DNA of 64,000 bases, from the NCBI RefSeq assembly GCF_000189635.1, contig NW_002476347.1, positions 79,832 to 143,831 on the forward strand, in the 5' to 3' direction. The stretch comes from Tetrahymena thermophila SB210 (lineage: Eukaryota; Ciliophora; Oligohymenophorea; Hymenostomatida; Tetrahymenidae). Shown here one piece after another: positions 1 to 13,100 of this stretch (positions within the stretch are counted from its first letter, which is position 1; each line of letters opens with the position of its first letter). Made by a program: the position numbers and the translations under genes. A model generated the notes under the pieces. That model was not told the DNA's origin, made no database searches, and saw only the letters and a list, made by a program, of their open reading frames with translations.

Positions 1-2110
1 TAACAGGGAAATTTTAAATTAGAAATCCTTAAAGAGTTTTTTAAAAGTGTTGGAGGAACTCCATTTATAATAATTAGCATCATATGTATAATTTTTCAGA
101 AATAATATTTTTACTTACTTTCAATAATTTTATCAGTAATAGCTGCTTACACAGTTGCAGGTGTGTTTTCTAAATTAATATAATTAGATGTGTCTAAAGA
201 TGCTCCTAAAGATTAATAATTTAAAGTCATGATGGGGTACTGTGCTTTGAACGCTTTATGCCTTTTATTGGTAATGGCTTTTGAGCTTTATATTGTAATT
301 AAAATGGCAAATCTCTCAAAGTAATTACATAAATCCATCGTTTTTGAATTGCTCAGAGCTTCCTTTACAAAATTTTATAACTTGATTACATCAGGAAGAA
401 TTATGAATCGCCTTTCTAAGGATATTTATCAAGTAGATATGTAGGTTACTTAGGATATGTCTAGTAATTATTACAATATTGGAGGTTTATTTTTTTCTAT
501 AATTACAACATTTATCATTTGTAATATATCTACCATTCCCATTGGTATTTGCTACATCTTCCTAGCTGTTTTTATTGCATTTATATTCTTAAAAGCAAAA
601 AGATAGTTAGCTAGAATAGGTAATGTTCATTTTACATTCAGAAATTCATAACTAAAATTTATTTATTTATTTATTCAGAGGCTACTTCTAAAAGTCCAAT
701 TTTGCAATACTTTTCAGAAATAATAAGAGGTATATTTTATGTTCGCTATTGCGTTTGCTACTAAAAAATGAAAAATACTTTCCAAGAATATGTTGATATA
801 GATTTGAGAAATCAAATAGCTCTTAATGGAGTTGAATTTTGGTTTGAATGTATTTCAAATTTTTTAAACATGTTCCCAGTTTTAATAAGTGTAGCAATTG
901 TGGTAAGAAATTAATTTTTGTCAATTTCATTTTTAAAGTATTATTTTATTAGTATTATGACATGTCTGTTTCAGCAAATAACGCTGTGTTAATGGCTGTG
1001 TAAGTATCAGGAATAGCTATCAGCTTAGTTTATTTTACTAAATCATGGATATCTTATGAAACTCATTTAGTAAATTATGAAAGATGCCTTAAATTAAAAG
1101 AGTAAATATTTTTAAAAATGTTGAATTATATAAAAAATATTTATTTTTGGTATTTAAAAAGGAGTATTATTCCTGAAGATTACGAGTTATAAATTTAAAC
1201 AATAAATTCTTAAATTTAATAAAATAATTAATCTAATAATTCTAACTATAAACAACCTGATATAGAATCAAACTAAAGAAGTTACAATAGCTAGTTTGAA
1301 TCTGAATATGACTGCTTTTATTAGCAATAAATAGTTTTCAAAAATGCTTCTTTTTAATATAGGGAAGACCTCCCTAATTGTTTATAGAATCTCAGTATAA
1401 AATTTTCGGGTAATGAAAAAATTGGTGTAGTAGGAAGAACAGGAGCAGGAAAAACATCAATAACTCTAGCTCTAACTAAAGTACTAGATCTTGTTGAAGG
1501 AGATGTACTAATTAATGGAAAAAGCATTTCTGAGTATCCTCTAAAAAATCTAAGAAAAAGTATAATAAGTGTTGTAAGTTAAGAACCTTATATTTATGAA
1601 GGAAGTCTTAAATAAAACCTTGATCCGTATAATTAATACACAGAAAACTAGATTATAGATGCATTTAAGAAATGTGGATTTAGTACTTTTCGTTCTTTTA
1701 AAGATGGACTTAAAACCTAAGTAAATATTTATCATATTTATTATTTAGTATAACTTTTTCAAAAACAGATTAGTTAACTGGGTGATAACTTATCAGAAGG
1801 TGAAAAGCAGTTAATCAGCATATGCCGCATAATCTTGAAAAAATCTAAGATAATAATTGTCGACGAACCAACTAGTCATATCGACGCATCTATGGAAGAT
1901 CATGTCACAAAAGTTCTAAATGACTGTTTTTAAGATTGCTTAATGATTACGATAGCCCACAAAATAAAAACCATTATGAATAGCGACAAAATACTTGTTT
2001 TAGACCATGGTTAAGTAAAAGAATTTGATAGTCCTTAAACTCTGCTTTAAAATAAATAATCTTTATTTTCTGGAATACTGAATAAGATTAATTAAAATGG
2101 AATCAATTGA
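1..2110 (+). CDS. ABCC-type ABC transporter, 3' part (copy 1 of 4)
   Basis: C-terminal half of an ABC exporter: linker, second transmembrane domain and second nucleotide-binding domain (NBD2). The 5' part lies outside the window. The visible exons are 1-85, 137-619, 679-902, 953-1101, 1162-1720 and 1769-2110. Exons of 483, 224, 149 and 342 nt match the complete copies downstream base for base in length. NBD2 has Walker [11 protein letters not shown]-loop VVSQEP, signature LSEGEKQL, Walker [10 protein letters not shown] and switch histidine in TIAHK. The protein ends at TGA 2108-2110 after ...GIN, an ending shared by all four copies. TAA and TAG must be read as Gln throughout. The family pumps organic anions, conjugates or drugs across membranes; the substrate cannot be told from sequence. 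No frame breaks seen. Confidence 0.93.
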
Positions 2111-3621
2111 TTGATATTTTGGAACTTAATTTTTAAAAATTTAGGAGAAAAGTAGAAATCAATCTGTCTAACATAATATTTTATTTTTTGTATTTAATAT
2201 AAAGTAAATAAATACATATTGAGTACACTCTAAAATAATAAAATTTATTTATAATATAATTTTTGTACATTGTATTTTATCTAATCTTCCTTCTTTTTTA
2301 AACAAATTCTTTTACTTTAAAATATAGCTGTTCAACTAAATATTTTCAAAAAATGGTTGTTAATATATAAAGGTGCTAATTTTTGAGAATCTAAAGTATA
2401 TATTAATTTCATTTGTTTAAAAATATTTTTTTTATATTTGTAATAAATTATCTTATATTTAATTCATTAATCCTTCCTTACTAAATTTGATTGTAAAAAA
2501 TTATATGATAAGTTCAAACTAAAGTTTTTATTTAGGTTAGACAATACTTTTTTCTTTCATATAACATGAAATTTATGCTATAAATAGCTTATATTAAACT
2601 AATAAAATATTTTTTTTATCTTAATTTAATAACCAAAGATCAATATAATAACTAAAATTTTTAGATTATATTCTAAAAATTAGCACTTAAAAAATAATTT
2701 AGATTAAGACAACCCACTATAAAATACAACTTTAAATACATATTTTATATAAAAGCTTAAATTTTTTTAAAAGCACCTGATCAGTAATTTTATAAAATTT
2801 AATTACTCAACTACTTTTTTAATTAAATTTACTTAATGTAGTTTTATCCTTTTAGTATTATTATTAACATGACTAAGAGTCAAACATATTCTAAAAGCAA
2901 AAGATACTCACTAAAATTTAGAGAAAGTTCTCATTAATATCAACAAAAAATATGAAGACAAGTACCAAATATCGATATTTATTTCTCTGCTTACAAAAAA
3001 TTCAGAGTAATGAGTATTTAATTTTCAATTTTAAATTGCTGTAATGATAATGCTATCTGCGATATATTCTGTGAATATGTTAATATATTTATTTATATAT
3101 AAGAATATTTATATTGTTAATAAAGAAATTAAATTTAATTAAGAAATGATCAGAAAATATATCTTTTTTTACTTATAAATCAATATCCAATTAAAAATTA
3201 AAGATCAGCAATTGATAAAACCTGACCAAAAAATTATATTTAAATTATTATTCGTTTAAATATACGAATGTAACTTGAATTTTCTTTGTTATTTTCACAA
3301 TAAAATAAGATGCTAAGTAATTTAAGTTTTCATAAAATTGTTTTAAATTGAATATTATTATTTAAAATTTATTTTAAAATAAGACTTAATTTCTCAGATT
3401 AACAAATACAATAGACTTTAGATAATTAAAAAATAAATAATTTAAATTTTACATGAATATACAGAAAGCATCTTTTTAACTTCTGTTCAAATATGATAAA
3501 TTATTAAATTAGTTGCTTCATATAAAAATGAAATTTCTATTGAAGAAATAAATATAATTAATTAAAAATAAAGTTCTAACTTAAAAAATAAAAGACAGAC
3601 TTAAAAAGATATCCGATTGAT
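2111..3621. other. Intergenic, ABC copy 1 to copy 2
   Basis: About 1.5 kb of AT-rich sequence. Open stretches exist in several frames but none shows a domain or motif. It probably holds the 3' end of copy 1 and the promoter of copy 2. An in-frame TGA at 3541 limits how far copy 2 could extend upstream. Confidence 0.6.
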
Positions 3622-6600
3622 ATGAAAAATAATTAATAATAAAATGATATTGAAAAATAATTCACATAGTAGCTTTTAAATAATGTGAAAGTGAACATAC
3701 CTGAAAATCCATTTGAAAAAGCGAATATATTTTCAAGAGCATTCTTTTTCTGGGTTTATCCTTTGCTTAAGGTAAACATATCTTTAGTATTAGATTACAA
3801 TTAATTTTTTATCATATTTCAAAAAAGATATCATAAAAAAGAAGTTTACAATAAGAAGATGTCTTCAAATTAAAAGATAAAGATACTAGTGAGTTTAACT
3901 TTAATAAATTCAACACTATTTATGAAAATGTTAAAGTTGATCCAAAAGTTGTTAATAAGCTAAGAACTGCTTTTTTTAGAACTTATAAAAGTAATTTAAA
4001 TATTATATTATAAAACTATTATAAATTATACTTTCTTAAAAGAGGAGATCTTCATCTCTGTAGGACTTTACTTTTTGTATTTACTCTCTAGTGTTGTTAA
4101 TATGCTAGCAATTTAAATATTGCTATAAGCATTTAAATCAGATGATAGAGGAAAAGTTGGGCCTCTCGCTATTGGATTATCAGTTATGGCTTTAGTTTAT
4201 TTTACATAGTCTATTATTCAGTCAAACTATAATTTTTATTATGTAAATAAACTTTTTTATAAAAATAAATCATAAATTAATAAAATTTATTGAAAAGAGC
4301 GTTCTTACAGTAAGAATGACTGGAGCTTTGAGCATGAAAATATTCTAAAAAACATTATTATTTCCTATGCAAAGAAATTAATTCTACAAAATTGGAGATA
4401 TATTGAACATGATCTAAGTTGATATTCTTCAAGTAAAATTAACATCTCAATTAGAAATTTAAAAATGCATTAAAAAATAATCAAATTTTAAGCAACTAAA
4501 TATCAAAATTTTTTTTTTTTTAATTACTTTTATAGATAGTTTCTTACATATAGAGTCTCTTCACACTAATATTTTCTTTTATATTTCTTATCTTATCATT
4601 TTACTTATGCTATGCTACCTTAAATGACTTTGGTATTGCATTAACACTTTTTGCTTGTGTTTTGGTTTCTTTTAGTTTTTCATTAATCTTTGGTAAATGG
4701 TATGGCTCTATGCAAAAGAAATTTATGCATGAGAAGGATCTTCGTATGAGATCTTTAGAAGAAATGATCAGGGGTATTAAGACTATAAAATATAATGGTC
4801 TTGAAACATTTTTTGATGAAAGAGTAAATTTATTCTTCAAAATTAAATTAATTTAATTTTAATTTTAAATTAAAGATTAAAAAGCTTAGAGAAAAAGAGT
4901 TAAAACAGTTAAAGAAATAAAGGATTTTAGCCAACTGCAATGAATTTTTATAGAATTTTTCATGCACTTTTACAATTTTTACAATAACCTTTGCTTTTGG
5001 CATAAGTTCATTTAGTGAATTCTTAGCTATTTTTTCTTCGTTTTAGCTTATCTAATAGTTTGTCTAAAATGTTCCTTTGTCAGTTTAAGGAATAGTCATC
5101 GGATCTAATTCTATGAAAAGATTAGATAATTATTTAACTGAATCCTTCATCTATAAATTAAATTCTGACACTACAGAGGAAAATAATTAGGTTAAATAGA
5201 GTGGTTCCTCTATTTTTATTTAAAATGGTAATTTTTCATGGAATAATTAACTGAATATCAACTAAATATAGAATTCTGTAAAACTAACAAAAAGAGAAAG
5301 AGAGTCTATATCTTAAAAATAATCGAGCAGTGTATTTTAATTAAAAAATTTAAATCTTAATGTAAAGTAGGGAGAATTTGTAGTTATCTATGGAGAGTAA
5401 AATTTATTTTTACAATTAAATTAAATTTATTTGTTTAATCAATCATTAGATTGGGAAGTGGTAAAAGCTCTATCCTTTAGGCTCTCTTAGGAGAAATGGA
5501 AGTATAGGGAGGTGAAAACTCTTTTTAAAAAATGGTCTAAATAAATGGGAGTATAAGTTTATGCACACAAGATCCATGGATACTTTAAGACACTGTAAAA
5601 GAAAACATAATCTTTGGATAATCCTATGACTCTATTAGATACAAATAAGTTCTTTAAGTTTGCAGCTTAGAAGAAGACATTGCCTACTTCGTTGATGGAG
5701 ACCAAACTAACATTGGAGAAAAAGGGTAAAAAATTTAAATTAATTTACATTTAACAAGATTTTGTATTTTAATTTTGAATAATTTTTTAGAGATACACTA
5801 TCAGGTGGTTAAAGAAAGAGGGTTAATCTGGCAAGATCAATTTATAAAGATTCAGATATTTATCTTTTGGATGACCCTTTAAGTGCGCTTGATGTTGGAG
5901 TCGCAACTTCTATTGCTTAAGAATGCTTTTTGGGAATGCTTAAAGGGAAAACAAGGGTTATTTTTACTAGTAATCTAGTCGGTATGAATAAAGCTGATAA
6001 GATTATTCTTATTAAAAATGGTGAAATTGTTAGTGAAGGAAATTATAACTAAATTAAAAAAATAATCGCTAAAGAGGGAAACAAGGAAGCTGAAAATGAT
6101 GAAGATCTGGAAGAGTTAGAGAGAAGTTAATCCAAAGTTCTTTTAAAAAGCAACTAAAAACCAAAATTTGAAGAGTAAAACTATACTAAAAAGATGATTC
6201 AAACAGAAGATATCTAGCACGGGTACATAAAATTGCTTGTCTTTAAACAATTTGCTAAAGATTTAGGAGGATTATTATTTAGTTTGGTTTTATTCTTAAG
6301 TAATAATAGATTTTATAAAGATTATAATTAATAATATTTTGATATTTTTATTACAAAAGTGTTTATAGGACTCGTAACTTTTTTTTTACTAACTAAATTG
6401 ATTATGCAAGATGTAGATGATGATGCTCCTAAGGATAAATAATTTAAAGTTATGATGCTTTATTGTCTTTTTGACACTTTGAGAGTAATATCTATCTTCA
6501 TATATGAAACTTTTGTAGTCTTAAGAATGCTTTCACTATCTAGATTTTTACATAAGTCTATAGTTTTTAACTTATTGAGAGCTTCTTTTACAAAATTTTA

Positions 6601-8358
6601 TAATTTGATCACAACTGGACGCTTAATGAATCGTCTTTCTAAAGATATTTATGAAGTAGACACAATTATACCTTATGATTTTAACTAACTTATAAATTAA
6701 GTTGGGATGGTTGTCGTTTCAGGAGCTTCTACTATTATAATATGTTAATTCAAAATAGCTTCAATTGCTATTGTCTATTTCTTTATTGCTCTATTAATTT
6801 CTTACTTCTTTCTTACTGCTAAAAGATAAATAGTCAGAATAGGTAATTAATTAATTAATTCATTATTTTACCAATAAGATAATTAAAATAAATTTATCAT
6901 AATAGAGGCTACTTCAAAAAGTCCTATCCTGTAATATTTCTCAGAAATTCTTAGAGGTCTTACATACTTACGTAGTTGTGTAAAAGAAGAATTGATCAGA
7001 GATACATTCTAATAATATGTTAATGTAGACTTAAGAAATTAAATAGCTCTGAATGGAATTTAATACTGGTTTGAATCAATAGCTTCTTTTTTGAGTATGT
7101 TTCCTATATTAATTTCATCAGCATTAGGAGTAAGATTAATTAATTTAAAATAAATTAAATTTATTTTTTAATTAAAAATAGTATTTTGATAATTCAATTT
7201 CATCCTAAACTGCTATGTTAATGGCACTATAAGTATCAAATTTATCTATCAGTATGATTAAATTATCTTAGACATGGCTTGAGTGTGAAACGCGTCTTGT
7301 TAATTATGAAAGATGCCTCAAATTGAAATAGTAAATTGAATTAAGATTTTGCTTATTTTATTTAAAAATGACATAAAAATATTAACAGAAACATTGTCTT
7401 AGAAGATTACTCAAATGAGAACGGAAATATTGAAAATTCTCTCTAAATTTCTATTTAAAATAATGATAATTCAGAAAATGAAAATAAAATTTCTTAAGTT
7501 GGAAATTAGAATTCTTAATTATCTCATAGCTTTAACTAAGAGCAATCAATTATTTTTTAGAATGCTTCTTTTTAATATAGAGCAGATCTACCAAATTGTT
7601 TATCTAATTTGAACTTAAGTTTCACAGGAAATTAAAAGATTGGCGTAGTTGGTAGAACTGGAGCAGGAAAAACATCTGTAACTTTAGCTCTAACAAAAGT
7701 AATTGATTTGATTTCTGGAGATGTAATAATAAATGGAAAGTCTATTAAAGATTATTCACTATAAGAATTAAGAAATATAATCAGTGTTGTTAGCTAAGAA
7801 CCTTATATTTATGAAGGAACTTTAAAGCTCAATTTAGATCCTTACAATCAGTACACAGATAAATAAATCAATAATGTCTTCTAATAATGTAGATTTAATA
7901 GCTTTAGTTCATTTTAAAAAGGTCTTAATACTGAAGTAAATTTATTTTTTATTTGTCAGTTTGTTTTTCCATTTATTAATAGTTTAGAATATTTAATTTA
8001 TTCTTTTTAATTTTAGATAAGCTAATTAGGTGATAACCTTTCCGAAGGTGAAAAATAGCTTATCAGTATAGCTCGTGTCATTTTAAAAAAATCTAAAATC
8101 TTAATTGTTGATGAGCCTACTAGTCATATTGATGCTAATATGGAAGAGTTTATTACTAATATTCTTTATGAAAATTTCACAAACTGCTTGGTGATTACTA
8201 TTGCTCATAAAATTAAAACTATTATGAGCAGTGATAAAATTTTGGTATTAAATCATGGAAAAATATAAGAATATGATTCTCCTTAAAATTTATTAAAAAA
8301 TAAAAACTCTTAGTTTTCAGAAATAATCAAAATTATCACAAAGCACAAAATTAATTGA
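3622..8358 (+). CDS. ABCC-type ABC transporter, complete (copy 2 of 4)
   Basis: Full ABC exporter of the short MRP/CFTR layout (no extra N-terminal TMD0): TMD1-NBD1-TMD2-NBD2, 1328 aa. Exons: 3622-3771, 3828-3990, 4043-4242, 4298-4432, 4536-4823, 4876-5396, 5450-5725, 5791-6299, 6360-6842, 6906-7129, 7182-7330, 7389-7935, 8017-8358; total 3987 nt. The start is the first ATG after an in-frame TGA at 3541. NBD1 (about residues 460-690) has Walker [21 protein letters not shown] with Gln written TAA at 5810-5812, and Walker [13 protein letters not shown]. The switch His is Ser (FTSNLVGM), as in CFTR NBD1. NBD2 has Walker [10 protein letters not shown] near residue 1120, signature LSEGEKQL and VDEPTS. 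So the ATP sites look asymmetric, as is usual in ABCC proteins. It should be an integral membrane protein; substrate unknown. Confidence 0.95.
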
Positions 8359-10171
8359 ATTGTTATTTCATATTTCTTTCTATAAGTAATTCTATTTTAA
8401 TTATGTTTAACTATAAAAATAAATTTATTTATGCAAAATTAATTTTAGCTAAATATTATTTAGATCTTAAAGTCATTCTTTAATAATTTAAATACTAAAC
8501 TATTAAATGAATGTTTTTTCAATAGATTTTCAATTAATATTATAAAAAAATTGCTTTGATTTATATTCTAGATAAAACTACTTTAGCATTCTGCAAAAAA
8601 TAATCACCACTAATTTATTAGCGATTATTTAAATAATACTAAGAACTGAACATAATTAAATAAAAGATATGAATAAAATAATAATTCATTTTCTGACATT
8701 AAATAAAAAATAGCGAGCCATCAAAATATTTACAAATTTTGATTAAAATAATAAAAAATTGCACCATATTTTCATAATTTGATTTAATTTTCAGAATTTT
8801 TAAACTAAAAAAATCATCAAATAAAATCACTTTTTTAAAATTTAATAACTTTACCTTATTAGTCTGTTCATAATTCATGAAAAATTGAATTATTTATAAA
8901 AATTAAAATGGATTAAATTTTTCAAATTAATTATTTATTTTGAAATAAATAATACTTTAATAGAAGGTAAATTTAAAGATTAAATTGATAATTGAATGAA
9001 AAGTTTTAGTTTTAAAATAACAATAAGGTTCTTGATAAAAAAAATTCAACCATTTGACTCTGAAATAAAATTATAATAAACAGAATTAGGAATTAAATAA
9101 TAGAAGAAATTTAGACTCAATAACTTAATTAATTTAAAATGTTTAAGTAATAAAAAATTAGATTGTTGATTGTAAAAAATGTTAAACATAACAAAAACAT
9201 AGATTAATAATTTGGAAGTTTCTTCACATTATATTTATGATAGCAGTTGAATATTTTAATTACTATTGTTTTGATATTTCCATTAAAATAATAAATAAAA
9301 ATAACCAATAAACTTTATTGTCATATCTATTAAAATTAAGAATTTGTTATTATAGAATCAATAATTATTATTAAATTTATTAAGTTTAAAATTTACTTAA
9401 TTTTAAAAGACGTTTAACATTATTTTAGTTTAAAATCCAACATTTTTAAAAACTGTAATTCAGTTATTTTTGAATAGTTTAAATTTCTGGAAAATTGTAA
9501 AATTCAAATCTAATCAATAAAACTCTTTACTTATTGTATGATTTTTTTTGAAGCAATAATTAAAAGCTGAAAACACAAAAAAAAAATAATAATCTTTTAT
9601 TAAAGTGGAAACGTAAGGTAAGTTGAGATATTATTTGTAATTTATATAGATATCATTTATTTTAATTAAAAGATTTCAATTTTAATTAAGAATTTATCAG
9701 GCTTTAGAATGATTTTTACTAAACATATCTTTAAAACATAACCAAAAATGAGCTATCTAGTCAGAATTAATTAATATCTAAATCAAAATTAATTTTGATC
9801 AGAAAAAAATCAAGAAAGATGTCAAGAAGGGCGATAATCTCAAATTCAGGACAAAGAAAGAATTTAGAAACTAAATTATAAAGATGGTATATATGTGATA
9901 AGAATAAGACTTTTAACTTTTAGATTATTTTAAAATTAAAATTATATTTTATATTAAATTGATTACATACTTGAGTTAATAATTAAAAAGCGATGGTTGT
10001 TTTTTTTCAATAATAAAAAAGAATATCCAACGAATAATTATTTGCTTTGAAATTACAGGAAAATTGGTTGTTTAAAATATAATAATTATAATAAATATAA
10101 ATTTACAAAAAAATAAGAATTTAAAACAAAATATAAAACAAAAAAACCAATAATAAATAAATTTGTTTTAA
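8359..10171. other. Intergenic, ABC copy 2 to copy 3
   Basis: About 1.8 kb, AT-rich, no gene supported. Near 9790-9900 there is a short Lys-rich open stretch of about 35 codons ending in TGA on the plus strand. It has no recognisable motif and I do not call it. The right end should hold the promoter of copy 3. Confidence 0.6.
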
Positions 10172-13100
10172 ATGTCACATCAAAATCAAAAATCTAAAGA
10201 CGAAGAAAACAACTTAAATCAGTCTTTCATTTAAAAATAAAAGAAAACAGATTTAGAAGATACTAATAATCCTTTCAAAAAAATAAATATCTTCTCAAGA
10301 TTATTATTCTTTTGGATAAACCCACTTCTTAAAGTAAAATATTAAATATTATTAGGCTTATTGCTAAATTAAAAAAAATTTTAAAATAGAAATCGCACAA
10401 ATAATCTTTATCGCAGGAAGACATCTTCTAATTGTATAAAAAAGACCAAAGTCAATATAATTTTGAAAAATTTGAACATGTTTATGAAGAAGTAAAGAAT
10501 GATCCTAAAGTGAAGAATAAAATCAAGACAATTTTCTTCCGAATTTTTAAGAGTAATTAATATCCTCTAATTTAATGCCTGAAATTACAATTTATATTTT
10601 TAAAATAAAGAGGAAATATTTATAGTAGTAATACTATACTTTTTTAGTTTAATGAGCTAGATTTTGAACACTTTATCTGTTAAGATGATTCTTCTTAGTT
10701 ACGCTAGTCCAGACCGTGGAAGTTCACTTGCTCCCTTATTGCCAGGCATTTTTTTATAGTCTGGTGTATACATCTTTTAATCGATCATAAAATCTAACTA
10801 TAACTTCTACTATGTAAATTAACTAATTATATGAAAAATTTTTATTTTAATTTAATTTTATATTGTATTAGAGCTAACTTACAGTTAGAATGACAGGAGC
10901 TCTAAGTCTAAAGATATTTCAAAAAACTTATTAATTTCCTATGTAAAGAAATCAATTTTATAAGATTGGAGATATTCTAAATATGGTCTAAGTAGATATC
11001 TTATAAGTAATATTTAATTTTTTTGCTTGCTTGTTTCAAAATTTATTAATATTATTTATTATAATAAATTTAAATTTAATAGATTGTAACTTACATATAG
11101 AACCTCTTTACTTTCCTTTTTGTATTTCCTTTTGTTATCTTCTAATTTTATCTCTGCTATGATTAGATATAGAACTTTCTAATACTTTTGATCATGATTG
11201 CTGTTTGTATTGTAACTTTTATTATTAATTTAGTTTTTGGTAGATGGTATGGATCTATCTAAAAAAAATTTATGCATGAGAAGGATTTGCGTATGAGATC
11301 TCTTGAAGAAATGATGAGAGGAATAAAAACAATCAAATACAACAATCTTGAAGACTTTTTTGATAATAGAGTAAATAATTTACTTATTAAAATTCAGCTT
11401 TATAATTAATTATTCTTTTATTAATTAGATTAAATAGAAAAGAGAAAAAGAAATCAAATAATTGAGACTATAAAATTTACTCGTTAGTTTTACTAATTTT
11501 ATATCAAACATATCAACTGATGTGAATGTTCTTTTGATAACTATTATATTTGGAATTACCTCTTTAAATGAGTTTCTAACGATAAATAGTACATATGGAA
11601 GTGTTTTGGGATATTTATCTGTTATTCCTAATGCCATACAAGGTATTGTGGTAGGTTCAAATTCTATGAAAAGAATAGACAATTATCTTACTGAGTCTTT
11701 TATTTATCAGCAAAGTATAGATTATTAAAAAGAAGATATAGAATAATCTGAATTAGTTATTGAAATCAAAGATGGTAACTTTTCTTGGGAAAACTAAATT
11801 GACATTTCTAATATCTAAAGCTCAGTGAAACTCAATAAAAGAGAAAGACTATCTTTCTCTTAAAACAATCAAATAAATGCATTTAAGATTAAAAACTTAA
11901 ACTTGAAGATTAAGAAAGGAGAATATGTAGTATTCTATGGAGAGTAAAAAGTTTATTTATATTATTATAAAAAATTAAAAATTTTTTTTAAATATAGCTT
12001 AGGTAGTGGTAAAAGTTCAATTCTATAAGCTATTTTAGGTGAGATGGAAGTACAAGGAGGTGAGAAAGCTTTTTAAAACAAAGTTAAAGTTAATGGAAGT
12101 ATCAGCTTATGCACTCAAGAACCTTGGATAATATAAGACACTGTCTAAGAAAATATTTTATTTGGATAATCAAAGGATCAACTAAGATACAAAACAGTAT
12201 TAAAAGTTTGCTGCTTAGAAGAAGATATTGCTTACTTTGTAGATGGAGATCAAACTAATATAGGAGAGAAAGGGTATATTATTTTTTTTAATTTAATTCA
12301 ATTAACTATCTTAAATAAATTAAATAAAATTATTTAATTTTAAAATATTGTTAAATACCATATCTATTTTTTTTTATAGTTTCATGATTTTTTTTTTAAT
12401 TGAAATAGTTAAAATAATTTATGATATTTATTACCATTTATGATCTCGATTTTTTTACTAATATTTATAAATTATTCATTTTAAAAAGGGATACTTTATC
12501 TGGTGGTTAGAGAAAAAGAGTGAATTTAGCAAGATCTATTTACAAATAAGCTGATATCTACGTGATGGATGATCCTTTAGCAGCCCTAGATATAGGTGTT
12601 GCTTCTTAGATATCTAAAGAATGCTTTGAAGGAATGCTTAAAAATAAAACAAGAGTTATTTTTACAAACAATCTAGTTGGAATGAGCAATTCAGATAGAA
12701 TTTTTGTTGTAAAAAATGGAGAGATAGTTGATGAGGGAAATTACGCCTATGTCAAAAGAATAATACAATCTAATTTGAATAAGGATTTCAATGAAGAGTA
12801 AGATAAAATTGAGGAAGAAAAAGAAAGAGAGTAGTCAAACGCTATTCTTTAAAACCATAAAAAGCTTAACTAAGAAATATTTAATAACAATTATACTAAA
12901 TAGCTTATTTAAATTGAAGATATTTAGTAAGGATACATCAAATTTGAAGTATTTAAAGAATTTGTTCAAGATCTTGGAGGATTCTTCTTTATATCTACTT
13001 TATTAATACGTAAATTCATTTTTTTAATTTTATGTTTCTATGCTAGTTAGATAGTTATTAATTAATATTTATTTATAAAGTTTTAGCAGGTTTCATATTA

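Noticed and set aside
9760-9900. Lys-rich open stretch between ABC copies 2 and 3
   Set aside because: Only about 35 codons with no family match seen; not separable from chance.
12791-13006. Open frame starting at an internal ATG in ABC copy 3
   Set aside because: Out of frame with exon 8, which reads through in the frame needed for NBD1 and TMD2.
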